A stretch of DNA of 44,827 nt from Verrucomicrobiota bacterium (GTDB lineage Bacteria; Verrucomicrobiota; Verrucomicrobiia; Verrucomicrobiales; DEV007), in NCBI GenBank assembly GCA_003402735.1, contig QQNE01000025.1:1-44827 (forward strand), given 5' to 3'. Position numbers and translations under genes: made by a program. Below the pieces are notes generated by a model, which saw only the letters and a program-made list of their open reading frames with translations, was not told the DNA's origin and did no database searches. Of this stretch, positions 9,308 to 17,665 are shown in pieces (the first letter of the stretch is position 1; each line of letters begins with the position of its first letter).

Positions 9308-11140
9308 TTACTCGAATGGCGGCAGTGGTTCTGCCCTGGGCATAAAATACCGAGCGGGTGGTGATCCCGGAGCTTCCGGGCTGGCTGCAAACCTTTCAAA
9401 CGCCTCATCAGACAAGGCGAATCCGAGATCTTCATCTGCGCTCACGTAACGGGCACGGCGCAGTTCGCGATGGAAGAACTTCATGTTGTCCACGAACAAG
9501 TTGATGCGTTGTCGTGCCCGTTCGTCATCTGCCTTTGCGAGAGCCTCCTGACACAGAGTGTGCATGCGAGGAAGCAGCGGCAGGTAGATCTTGATGATCT
9601 TCGCTCTGTCGATGTCGTATTGGCCTGCGGAGTAGTGCAGGGGTTCGTCTTGTTGTTTGAACTTGCGGAACGCTTCGTCGATGAGCGCGTAGATGCGGCC
9701 CATCGGCTCGGCACCTTCGCCAAAGGCGAGACCCAGCCACTCGCGATACAGCGCAGCCACGTCGGCATCGGCCTTCCACATGAGGCGCGCCAGCAGCCAA
9801 TTGTTTGGGCCGGCGTAGGCCCAGTTGGGATCAACGGCCTCGCGCACGCTTTGGATGCCGTGCCTCTTGAGCGTGGCAAACTCCAGCTTCATCAGCTCCG
9901 GCGCGGGGGCCAGCGGCGCACAGCCGCGCGAGCGATGCCAGTGAAGATAGTTCGAGTAGCCGAGGTTTGGAGCGATGCGATGCCAGCTTTGGGCGAGATG
10001 ATCGAACTCATCGCGATAACCTTTCTTGTAGAGTCCAAGCCCGTAAATATCGAGAGGAGCCCACTCGATAAACAGATGTTTGTCCAGTTCCGGCATCTCC
10101 GCTGGCGGATACTCATTCGCGCCATACACCAGAGCACCGATCATCCGGTCCGAGTGGGATTGTGCAATCGTCCGCGCCACCTCATTGTAGAAATCGAGCA
10201 GATTGCGCGTCGTCGATTCTTTGCCGTGGCTGTTGAGAGTGATGTGCACTTTGCAACGGTCGCAATGGCAAAAACTCTGCCCGTCGGAGGGCGAAGCGCT
10301 TATCATGAAGGGTGATTGATTCCCATCAAATTTCTGATTTAGGGTCTTTGTGAAGGCGGCCACCGCGTCTGAGTTGCGCGTGCAGAACTTGTAATTGGGC
10401 TTCTCTGGATACAGACTCACCGCAGCCCAATCGGGATGTGAATCTCTGATGGTTTGCGGCATCAGCTCGTTCCAAGAGTGGCTTGAGTCCACCCATAGGG
10501 TTCCTGCATCGCCCGGTTGTGTGCCCACGCGGTTGCGCAGGGCCCATTGTCGAACCATCGGAGGATCGCTGAGTTCAAGCTGACGGGAAGCAAACGATGG
10601 CGCTTCCGCGGTGTTCATTGAGGGAACTGTCAGTCGATCATGATGGGGGATGATTTCTCCAAGTTCTCCCGGCAGGATCCAGCGCACTCCGACGACCCGC
10701 TCCAGAAACGCATACGTGCCAAACAAGGTGCCCCTGCTCAATCCGCCCCTCTGTGTGGTTCGACCATCCGCCGTGTCTTTTCCAACGATGAACACCGAAT
10801 GACCCTGCGTGAGGATTTGAAAGGATTCGTCAGCCATCGCATCGGCTGTCACGCCTGCCATGCGCGCAGCAGCACAGTCCCCGAGGCAGATCATCGGTGG
10901 CTTGGGTTCGTGGGTCAATGGAGGTGAGGCGCCTGTTGCCAATCGAATCACGCGCTGCAGTTCTTGTGCTGCCAGATGAACAGATTTCGGCGCCGCCGGT
11001 TCGATGAAAATGCCGCACATTGGCTTTCCGCTTTCCACGATGACCAAATCCCTCGCCTCAAACTTGGGTGGTTCCGCCGCGCGCAGAAGAAGTTGCGGCG
11101 TGAGCAGGAGCGTGGTGAGAAGGATGTGGGTGGGGTTCAT
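9308..11140 (-). CDS. DUF4838 domain-containing secreted protein
   Basis: A 610-residue secreted protein with a signal peptide ending near LLLRAAEPP. The N-terminal part (HLAAQELQRVIRLATG, LSRGTLFGTYAFLERVVGVRW) resembles the N-terminal domain of alpha-glucuronidase and hexosaminidase-type glycoside hydrolases; the middle part (SPSDGQSFCHCDRC, LLDFYNEVARTIA, ALVYGANEYPP) is typical of DUF4838. A carbohydrate-active role is likely but not proven. I placed the start at the ATG at 11140, directly before the hydrophobic leader, rather than 39 bases upstream. The 261 bases between this gene and the next one upstream (11141-11401) contain no supported gene, although one short reverse frame has protein-like composition. 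Confidence 0.85.
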   Translation of the reverse strand: MNPTHILLTTLLLTPQLLLRAAEPPKFEARDLVIVESGKPMCGIFIEPAAPKSVHLAAQELQRVIRLATGASPPLTHEPKPPMICLGDCAAARMAGVTADAMADESFQILTQGHSVFIVGKDTADGRTTQRGGLSRGTLFGTYAFLERVVGVRWILPGELGEIIPHHDRLTVPSMNTAEAPSFASRQLELSDPPMVRQWALRNRVGTQPGDAGTLWVDSSHSWNELMPQTIRDSHPDWAAVSLYPEKPNYKFCTRNSDAVAAFTKTLNQKFDGNQSPFMISASPSDGQSFCHCDRCKVHITLNSHGKESTTRNLLDFYNEVARTIAQSHSDRMIGALVYGANEYPPAEMPELDKHLFIEWAPLDIYGLGLYKKGYRDEFDHLAQSWHRIAPNLGYSNYLHWHRSRGCAPLAPAPELMKLEFATLKRHGIQSVREAVDPNWAYAGPNNWLLARLMWKADADVAALYREWLGLAFGEGAEPMGRIYALIDEAFRKFKQQDEPLHYSAGQYDIDRAKIIKIYLPLLPRMHTLCQEALAKADDERARQRINLFVDNMKFFHRELRRARYVSADEDLGFALSDEAFERFAASPEAPGSPPARYFMPRAEPLPPFE

Positions 11141-11401
11141 GGCTTCACTTTCTTCACGTCGATCGACAGCGGGAATCATTCAGCTCCCAGTGGGATTCAA
11201 ACATCCGTTTCAAGGGATCCAGGATAAAGCGGACCGCCTCTCTGTCCGCTGAGATGGGACCGCGCAGATTGGCCGACACCGCCGTCCCTTCGTCGGATCG
11301 GAAGCATTCTTGATCAACGCGTCGCGACTCGTGAAGAACTGCTGAATCATCACCGGCAAAGTCATTTTTTCACGAAAGATTGCCTTGCGTTACCTGAATG
11401 G

Positions 11402-12187
11402 TTACCCCTTGCGCGCGTGCTTCAAGAACCACTCATAGAGCTTCCCATCCGCCAGGGCGGAGCCGATTCCGTGGTCCTTGCCCGGCAGCATTCGCAACTC
11501 CACCTGTGTTGCGCCGCTTGCTTTCAGCATCTGGAACATGCGGTCCGAACGTTCCGACGGCACGACGTTGTCTTGTGATCCGTGGACGATGCGAATCGGC
11601 AAGGGCGCGAGCTTCTTCACCCACTGGTCGAGATCGGGAGTGACATCTTTTGGCCCGCCGTGTCCGAGACCTCCCGCGTGCGGTGCAATCGCAGCGAAGT
11701 GCGCAGGATGGGACGAAGCCCAGGCCCATGTGCCATAGCCGCCCATGCTGTAGCCGATGAGATAGACACGCTGCCTGTCGAACCGAAGCGTTTGAGTAAA
11801 GTGGGCATACAACACCTCCAAGTCCGCGACCTCCCAGATGCCCTTCACGCCGCCCTGATCGCTCAGGCATTGCGGCATGATGATCACAAATGGCTGTGCG
11901 GTCTGTGTGTTGAAATGTTTGAGCGGTTGCTGTTCACGCAGCTTCTCGATGTCCGAACCACGCTGCCCTGAGCCATGCAGGAAGATGAGCAAAGGCAAAG
12001 GTTGACTACCCGCCGTGTTGGCAGGTGTGGCGACGATGAACTTTGGGTTCAGACTCGTCGTGGTTTTGCGGATCGCCTCCGGCAACTCACGGATCTCCAC
12101 CTGCATTGGCTTCGGTGCATCTGCAGGGGCAGCCGTCGAGGTGGATGCGAGGGCGATGAGACAAAGGAGATGGGTGAAGGCCTTCAT
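11402..12187 (-). CDS. secreted alpha/beta hydrolase (esterase/PHB-depolymerase-like)
   Basis: A 261-residue alpha/beta hydrolase with a signal peptide (residues 1-20). The oxyanion-hole HG is at 71-72, the nucleophile elbow GYSMGG has Ser147, and Asp206 (HGSQDNVVP) and His239 (GKDHGIG) complete a catalytic triad. The arrangement matches predicted peptidase/phospholipase-like esterases often found in polysaccharide utilisation regions, where they remove acyl groups. The substrate is unknown. It starts 18 bases after the stop of the beta-lactamase-fold gene and is probably co-transcribed with it. Confidence 0.88.
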   Translation of the reverse strand: MKAFTHLLCLIALASTSTAAPADAPKPMQVEIRELPEAIRKTTTSLNPKFIVATPANTAGSQPLPLLIFLHGSGQRGSDIEKLREQQPLKHFNTQTAQPFVIIMPQCLSDQGGVKGIWEVADLEVLYAHFTQTLRFDRQRVYLIGYSMGGYGTWAWASSHPAHFAAIAPHAGGLGHGGPKDVTPDLDQWVKKLAPLPIRIVHGSQDNVVPSERSDRMFQMLKASGATQVELRMLPGKDHGIGSALADGKLYEWFLKHARKG

Positions 12188-12205
12188 GGATTCATCGATT
12201 TGCCA

Positions 12206-13399
12206 TTACTTCACGAACGCCGGAATGATGCGTTGCGGCAGGGTTTGCAGCGTGTCGCCCATGCCTTTGTTGTGGGAGGTTACGACAGCGATCAACTCGA
12301 TCTCGGGGAACAGGAAGATGAACTGCCCGCCTGCGCCACGTCCTTGGAAGCTGTGGTAGGTCTTGCTATTCACTGTGAAGTCTTCGATCCACCAGAAGAA
12401 GCCATAGCGCGGATTCACCTGGCTTGGCGTGGTCGCTCGCACGAGGTAGAGTTCGGGGATCAGTTGTTCACCCTTCCACTTGCCTTTGTTGATGATGAGT
12501 TGGCCGAACTTCAGCATGTCGCGTGAGAGGATGCTGCTGCCCGCCGCAGCCTTCGGCAGGCCGCTGATGGCGTGATCCCAATGATACTGCGTGATGCCCA
12601 TGCGCCCAAGCAGTTCGGTCTTGATGAACTCCTCCGCACCGCCGGGAACGACCGCATTGAGAACTTGCATAGCGATGGCCGTGTCAGGCTCCTGATACTT
12701 GAACTCGCGCGGCATTGGCGGAATCGGAGCGCTGTGTTGCAGATAGGCCTGGATTTCGCCCTGGCCTTTGAATTTTGCTGGATCCTTCATCCACTCGTTC
12801 GCCCTCTTTTCGCCAAGCCGGATGCCGGAACTCATCTGCATCGCCTGCGCCAGCGTGATCGTGTCCGCGCCTGCTACGAGCTTCGTGGCATCGAGGTCCT
12901 TCAAAAAGCCAATCGCGGGCTTGTCGAGGTCATCCATCTTCAGCTGTCCAAGCTGAATCGCACGACCAATGGCCAGCGCGGTGTAGGACTTCGTGATCGA
13001 CATCTGGTAATGCGGGAAGTTCGCACGACCGCGCCGGTAGTAGGACTCAAAGATCAGCTTTCCGCGATAGCCAAGCAACAAGCTGTCCACATGGCCCGTC
13101 TTCACATCCTTCGCCGGGGCCGCGAGTTCATTGGCATAGGTTTCAATCGCCGCGCGGTCTCCACCATCCTTGCCCAGTTGTCCCACAACGATCCCGTCCT
13201 GTTGGTCCGCCGGAGCCGCACTGATGAAAGGCCTCTCCAAGTCCGGCAACTTGAACTCGAGCTGATACAGATTGTCCCTGAGATTCAGCTCTGGAACCTC
13301 AGGTGCGAGGTTGTTGTTCGGCGGCTCCGAATGAAGGACCGACGCCGGGCAGAGGGCAAGAAATGCAATGAGGAAGCGACCGGGGAAGAGGTCTTTCAT
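12206..13399 (-). CDS. secreted serine hydrolase, beta-lactamase/class C esterase family
   Basis: A 397-residue protein with a signal peptide (residues 1-24) and a class C beta-lactamase/DD-peptidase-like fold. The SxxK motif is S134-I-T-K137, followed by the family-typical LGQLKMDDLDKPAIGFL and ITLAQAMQMSSGI. The usual Tyr-x-Asn motif appears as KYQEPDT, so the third motif is altered. The C-terminal half has YGFFWWIEDF and a GRGAGGQFIFLFPE stretch. Most members in such contexts are esterases or peptidases, and antibiotic resistance should not be assumed. It heads a two-gene operon with the downstream esterase. Confidence 0.87.
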   Translation of the reverse strand: MKDLFPGRFLIAFLALCPASVLHSEPPNNNLAPEVPELNLRDNLYQLEFKLPDLERPFISAAPADQQDGIVVGQLGKDGGDRAAIETYANELAAPAKDVKTGHVDSLLLGYRGKLIFESYYRRGRANFPHYQMSITKSYTALAIGRAIQLGQLKMDDLDKPAIGFLKDLDATKLVAGADTITLAQAMQMSSGIRLGEKRANEWMKDPAKFKGQGEIQAYLQHSAPIPPMPREFKYQEPDTAIAMQVLNAVVPGGAEEFIKTELLGRMGITQYHWDHAISGLPKAAAGSSILSRDMLKFGQLIINKGKWKGEQLIPELYLVRATTPSQVNPRYGFFWWIEDFTVNSKTYHSFQGRGAGGQFIFLFPEIELIAVVTSHNKGMGDTLQTLPQRIIPAFVK

Positions 13400-13605
13400 A
13401 GGTTCTATGTGGAGGAAGCCTCAAACGCCTCGGCGATCCCGCGGGTTTCTCGTTGTCTTGTTGGAAGGCGATGCGATAAAACAATCATCCCGCTTGAAGT
13501 TCGGTTGGATAAGTTTGCACTTGCATTTTAGGGGATTCCATCTAGTTTCAGTTGGCGAGGCTAGGGGCTGTCACATTCACTCCTGTCAGGGTCCGTGCTT
13601 TAGTT

Positions 13606-13702
13606 AGGTGAGGAGCCGTGGTCATGGAAGTGTTCCAGGGCACCTCTCAACGGGCGCCAGCGCGCGGTCGATGGAGTCGACGCAGAAGGGCGCCCCTCAC
13701 CT
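13606..13702. repeat. 8-base inverted repeat enclosing an 81-base segment
   Basis: AGGTGAGG at 13606-13613 is matched by CCTCACCT at 13695-13702. The enclosed segment is GC-rich and contains two GGCGCC palindromes, so the whole could fold into a branched structure. No transposase or known RNA family is recognised. Confidence 0.35.
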
Positions 13703-13751
13703 GCAGCTAGCGGTGTGCGAATGATGCGCGAATCTCGCCCTCGGCGCCGTT

Positions 13752-13784
13752 GCGAATCGGAGTCGTGGACTTCCTCCGATTCGC
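13752..13784. repeat. perfect 11-base-pair hairpin
   Basis: GCGAATCGGAG (13752-13762) pairs perfectly with CTCCGATTCGC (13774-13784) across an 11-base loop. No T-run follows, arguing against an intrinsic terminator. A smaller perfect 6-base hairpin follows at 13803-13820. Eleven perfect pairs in a gene-free stretch are unlikely by chance. Confidence 0.6.
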
Positions 13785-14349
13785 CGCCGGCAAGGAAACC
13801 TGCAACGGCGATCTCCGTTGGCCTCGGCGGTGCGTCTTCCCTGGGTGGCAAGGGTGCTGAGGCGGAGAGACGGGGCGCAGGCCTGTTTACGTCCAGCCCA
13901 GGGCCGCTTTTTTGGCGCAAGAGGGAAGTTGCCAGTGGTCAAGGCGCGGATTTGCCGGACCGGGATTCGCTCGGACGCTAAGGGAGCGAAAATCCCAACA
14001 ATTCACGTGCAGTGGTGCTGTTCCCTGCGTTGAAATCTACTGTCCGTCCGAGGAAGAGGGATGACGGTGATTCCAAACAACAAATTGTTCATCAGTGTAG
14101 CTGATGGCAGACGATACACTATGGTTAGCCTGCACTTCTCGACGATCGCGTCGCGGGGCGCCGCCAAATGGCATTGCCTGCAAGGCGCACAAAGGGCTCC
14201 AGCGTGGGCGGGTATGCCGACATGCCGTGAATCCTCGAATTCAAGCGGAACGCAGCGGGGATGCGATTGGGCAAGCCGCAGCAGCGAGAGCTCGAGAAAT
14301 GCGGGCCAGGGAGGAATGCAGGGTGACGGTGGAGTTTTCGGATCCTCGC

Positions 14350-15906
14350 TTAGTTGCTACGGCAAAAGTTAGTGAGGCTAGAGACTCCCTCGCAGAGTTT
14401 TCTCCAGAGCCGCTTCCTCTGAAAGCTACCAGGATGTTTGGTGAGGATCAGTTCGCTTTGCAATCGGCATGATGGAATCCCAAGACTGAATGCGTCCACG
14501 ATCAAACGAACTTTTGGATCTTGCGAGAGTTCGGCGAAGGGGCGCTGTGCCCATTGATTGAAGTCAACGGGCTGCGGGGTGAAGTCGCAGTCAACAAAAT
14601 TGGCGACCTGACCAAAGAAATAGCATAGCCACGCCTGCTCGCGCTGTTCATCAGCGAGGGGCTCCGGATTGGCGAGCGAATTGCGAATCCGCTCGAAGTA
14701 ATCAGTTTTGGAGACCGCCTTCTGGACGAAGCTCAGGTTCCCGTAGTAGACCGAACTCTCAACGATCACCGCCTTGCCGAGCGCAGCCGCTTCGACACCG
14801 ACGGTTGACGCGCAGGGCAGCACGACTTGGGCTTTTTCGAGCAGGTTGTAGGTGCTGATTTTTTGATCCCCGCCGACAAACCTGAAGCGTGGCTCGTTGA
14901 CAAAACCCGACTCCAGGAAGCCCCGAAGATGCGTGCCGCGCTTCATTCGCCACGCGTTCGGATGCTCGCGCACCACGACGGTGGCGTTGGTTTCCCGAAG
15001 GAGGAATTCGATCGTTTCGCGCAGCCAATCCTCAGGCAGCGGGAAGAGTAGATTCCGGCCAAGGCCCGCCGCATCGTCGAAAACGCTCATCGGAATCAGC
15101 ACGTCGCCTCCCTCTAGGTCGTCGTGTTCCCTGTAGGCGTGAGATTGATAGGTGTAGCGATCTCGTCCTTGTGTGCGCAACTCGAATTCCTTTCGGCCGA
15201 GCTCCAGTGCGCGATCCTTGTTCGCGTGGACGAAATCCGTGAAGCGTGGGTCGAGAAACATCTTCGCTAGGTCCATGCAATATCCTGCTACGTTATCGAC
15301 ACCAATGGTCATCGAGCCGGCCCCGGAGTCAAAGCAAGCGACCCGGACGCCGTTCCTCCGACCGGCGTGCAGGTAGAGTCCGCTCTTTCCATAGATGCCA
15401 CCGGGGATGAGGAGATGATCGTACCGATTGGTGACAAGCAGTCCGCGAATCCTTTGTAGTGCTTGGTCCAGCGTCGCCAAGCAGTGCGCCTCGATCTCGG
15501 GCTCGGGCCGAGGATCGGGCACCGCCTTGAGATAGGAGATCATATTTAGGTTTGTTAGCCTAACGATCTCGGCTTGGTCCTCCGCATCGAGCTCGACCGG
15601 CGCAACCGTGCTCAGTGGGATGACTGGTAGCTTGCCATCCAGCGAATCCAGCGCGCTTTCGATGATCTTCAGATCCGTCGGCAGATCCCGTGGACTCGGC
15701 GAAGGCAGATCGTCCCAAACTAGCGTCGCATTCCACCCCCGCTCTCGGTAGAGCAGCGCCATCGCGATGGAGTACCAAGGAACCGCCGTTTGAGCCCACG
15801 GGGTCACGATGATGGCCACATCGCCGCGATCTGGACGGGCAAATCGGGCGAATGGAACGGTGCCGAGGAAGGTGCGAAAGAGAGCGCTTTGCTTTTTGAA
15901 ATTCAC
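14350..15906 (-). CDS. capsule/surface polysaccharide biosynthesis protein (GT-B-like)
   Basis: A 518-residue protein resembling capsule polysaccharide biosynthesis/export (KpsS/KpsC-like) or GT-B proteins. Two Rossmann-like halves are visible: DVAIIVTPWAQTAVPWYSIAMAL with YDHLLIPGGIYGKSGLYLHAGRRNGVRV in the first, and ATVVVREHPNAWR, then KAQVVLPCASTVGVEAAALGKAVIVE in the second, the latter like the donor-binding end of GT-B transferases. It may transfer or handle the nonulosonic-acid sugar made by the genes upstream, but this is inference. It starts with GTG at 15906, 5 bases after the nucleotidyltransferase stop, and is the last gene of the array. Confidence 0.75.
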   Translation of the reverse strand: MNFKKQSALFRTFLGTVPFARFARPDRGDVAIIVTPWAQTAVPWYSIAMALLYRERGWNATLVWDDLPSPSPRDLPTDLKIIESALDSLDGKLPVIPLSTVAPVELDAEDQAEIVRLTNLNMISYLKAVPDPRPEPEIEAHCLATLDQALQRIRGLLVTNRYDHLLIPGGIYGKSGLYLHAGRRNGVRVACFDSGAGSMTIGVDNVAGYCMDLAKMFLDPRFTDFVHANKDRALELGRKEFELRTQGRDRYTYQSHAYREHDDLEGGDVLIPMSVFDDAAGLGRNLLFPLPEDWLRETIEFLLRETNATVVVREHPNAWRMKRGTHLRGFLESGFVNEPRFRFVGGDQKISTYNLLEKAQVVLPCASTVGVEAAALGKAVIVESSVYYGNLSFVQKAVSKTDYFERIRNSLANPEPLADEQREQAWLCYFFGQVANFVDCDFTPQPVDFNQWAQRPFAELSQDPKVRLIVDAFSLGIPSCRLQSELILTKHPGSFQRKRLWRKLCEGVSSLTNFCRSN

Positions 15907-15911
15907 TGGTT

Positions 15912-16994
15912 TCAGTTGAGCTTGCCGTCTTTGACGTCCTGCTGGGCTTTCGAATAGTCCGCGGGCCGTCCGATATCGAGCCAGTATTCGTGAACCGGAA
16001 AGCAGGCGACCGTTTTGCCCGCTTTGATCAGGATCTGAATCAAGTCCGTCATGTCGAAGTGCTGACCACTAGGCACAAACGCGAACGCGCTGGGGCTCAG
16101 TAGGTAGATTCCAGCATTCACAAGGAACTCGAACAACGGCTTTTCCTGCAGGCCGCTGACGCGCCATTCGTCGTTCTCGATGATCCCATAGGGCACCTGC
16201 ATTTCGTATTTTCGAACCGCGACGGTGAGGTCGGCCTGATGTTCCTGGTGGTAGGAGAACATGGACTCGAAATCGACGTTGGTGAGGATGTCGCCATTGA
16301 TGACCAAGAGTGGCTCATCGGGAGTCGGCATGAGACTGAGGACGCCCGCGGTCCCCAGCGGTTCATCCTCGCGCACGTAGTTGATCTCGACGTCAAGGCG
16401 CTCCCCGTTCCCGAAGTAATCCGTGATCTTTTCCGGCTGAAAATGGGTGGCGAGATTGACCCGGTGGATGCCGGTGTTGCGCAGCTGCTTGATGATGAGT
16501 TCAAGCAGAGGGCTGTCGCCGATGGGTAGCATCGGCTTCGGGAGGTTGGTCGTTAGCTCGGCCATCCGCCGGCCATATCCGCCGGCCATGATGACGGCTT
16601 GCAGCGGAGTTGTCGTGCCGATCACAAGGTCGCGAAGCCTGACCAGGTCGACTACTCGGTTCTGCTCATCGAGCAGCGGGAGCTGCTGAACGGAATTCGC
16701 CGCCATGAGTTCGATTAAGCCCTCGCGTGAAGTTCCGGCCGACGCGGTGATTGGGGTCGGGTAGGGCCCCGCTTGTTTGCAGTCGAGTAATGTTTGCACC
16801 GGCTCACTCAGAGCCAGGCCCATGAGCAAAGCTCGGCGAATATCGCCATCCGTTAGGGTTCCGATCAGGTGGCCATCCTCATCGACGACCACGGCGATGC
16901 CCTTGCGGCTCTCCTCGATCGTCCGCATGGCGTCCTGGATGGAGGCCGCCGGGCGAATCAGTACTTTGTCGATCTCGCGCAGGGGGAGGTTCAG
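15912..16994 (-). CDS. ptmE: CBS-domain nucleotidyltransferase, PtmE-like (glucosamine-1-phosphate guanylyltransferase)
   Basis: The protein has paired CBS domains followed by a sugar-1-phosphate nucleotidyltransferase domain (MAGGYGRRMAELTTNLPKP signature, then LVINGDIL with the metal-binding Asp). This architecture matches Campylobacter jejuni PtmE, which makes GDP-glucosamine for the GDP-linked legionaminic acid route. The first ATG (16928) falls inside CBS domain 1. In-frame sequence with the expected CBS start (REIDKVLIRPAASIQDA) continues upstream to a CTG at 16992-16994 that overlaps the TGA of the PIG-L gene as CTGA. I therefore favour a CTG start (360 residues); with ATG it would be 338 residues and lack part of CBS 1. 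Confidence 0.82.
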   Translation of the reverse strand: MNLPLREIDKVLIRPAASIQDAMRTIEESRKGIAVVVDEDGHLIGTLTDGDIRRALLMGLALSEPVQTLLDCKQAGPYPTPITASAGTSREGLIELMAANSVQQLPLLDEQNRVVDLVRLRDLVIGTTTPLQAVIMAGGYGRRMAELTTNLPKPMLPIGDSPLLELIIKQLRNTGIHRVNLATHFQPEKITDYFGNGERLDVEINYVREDEPLGTAGVLSLMPTPDEPLLVINGDILTNVDFESMFSYHQEHQADLTVAVRKYEMQVPYGIIENDEWRVSGLQEKPLFEFLVNAGIYLLSPSAFAFVPSGQHFDMTDLIQILIKAGKTVACFPVHEYWLDIGRPADYSKAQQDVKDGKLN

Positions 16995-17659
16995 AAGATT
17001 TCGCGGATGAGCATGAACGCCTCGGCATAATCAACCGAGATCGTGGCGCCGCGGTAACGCGCCAGCGCGCGGATGGCACCGGGTCCTCGCGGCATCGGGT
17101 CGGGATGCAACTCGCTTGCGTAGAGGTTCATCGCGTCGATTTTGCCTTCGATGAACGGAGAGATGTCGCTGAACACGTTTGGGGCAAAATGCCGGTGAAT
17201 GAGCGGGGGCGCGGCTTCCGTGGAGGAAAGCGTCTCGTAACAAAGCACTCGCTGCACGCCCTGGCTGCGCATGTAAAACGGCTTCAGCACGGACATCGTT
17301 GCGGTGAAGATCGCGAAGTGATCCGTGTGGATGTCACCCCCGTGGACCAAGTAGACGATCTGCGGGCGGACCTTGTCGATGACACCCCGCATCGCTCCGA
17401 TCAATTCGCCCTGCGGTCTGGTGTCCACGCAGGCGGCGGGTAGACCGAGTTTGAAGACCTCGCGGACGCCGTAGGCGGCTGCCACGTTAGCGACTTCGGC
17501 GGACTTGGTTTCGATTGTCTCGCGGCTCCACTGCGGCTCGTGCGCCTGTGTGGCGACCAGCCAGTAGAGTTCATCCCCGGCCGCACGATGCTTCAGAATG
17601 GTACCGCCGCAGCCGAGCGTTTCGTCATCGGGATGTACAGAGATGATTAGAACTCTCAT
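16991..17659 (-). CDS. PIG-L family deacetylase
   Basis: A 222-residue PIG-L/LmbE-like zinc deacetylase with the HPDDE motif at residues 9-13 and a second zinc histidine in GGDIHTDHFAIF near residue 115. The family removes acetyl groups from N-acetylglucosamine-type sugars (GlcNAc-PI, GlcNAc-malate, GlcNAc-mycothiol precursor). Lying between the 2-epimerase and the PtmE-like gene, it may provide a free amino sugar or remodel an N-acyl group on the nonulosonic acid. It begins 6 bases after the epimerase stop. Confidence 0.9.
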   Translation of the reverse strand: MRVLIISVHPDDETLGCGGTILKHRAAGDELYWLVATQAHEPQWSRETIETKSAEVANVAAAYGVREVFKLGLPAACVDTRPQGELIGAMRGVIDKVRPQIVYLVHGGDIHTDHFAIFTATMSVLKPFYMRSQGVQRVLCYETLSSTEAAPPLIHRHFAPNVFSDISPFIEGKIDAMNLYASELHPDPMPRGPGAIRALARYRGATISVDYAEAFMLIREIF

Positions 17660-17665
17660 GGGCGC

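Larger units (their letters stand above)
13400..14349. other. 950-base gene-free region with inverted repeats
   Basis: No frame on either strand looks like a protein family; those present are Arg/Ser/Pro-rich, as expected of non-coding GC-rich DNA. It separates the catabolic genes from the end of the glycan gene array. The part from 13606 to about 13820 is rich in inverted repeats listed separately. The sequence character resembles an interspersed repeat or structured non-coding element, but I cannot confirm other copies within this window. Confidence 0.5.

Noticed and set aside
11141..11401. Reverse reading frame with fairly protein-like composition upstream of the DUF4838 gene
   Set aside because: It has no good start codon, is bounded by stops within about 70 codons and I cannot match it to any family; it may be a remnant but the evidence is too thin.
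12206..13399. Antibiotic-resistance beta-lactamase
   Set aside because: The SxxK motif is present but the Tyr-x-Asn motif is altered and the context is catabolic, so a general serine hydrolase is the safer call.
13600..13942. Two Arg/Ser/Pro-rich reverse frames in the gene-free region
   Set aside because: They overlap each other, have low-complexity composition, coincide with the hairpin cluster and resemble no family.
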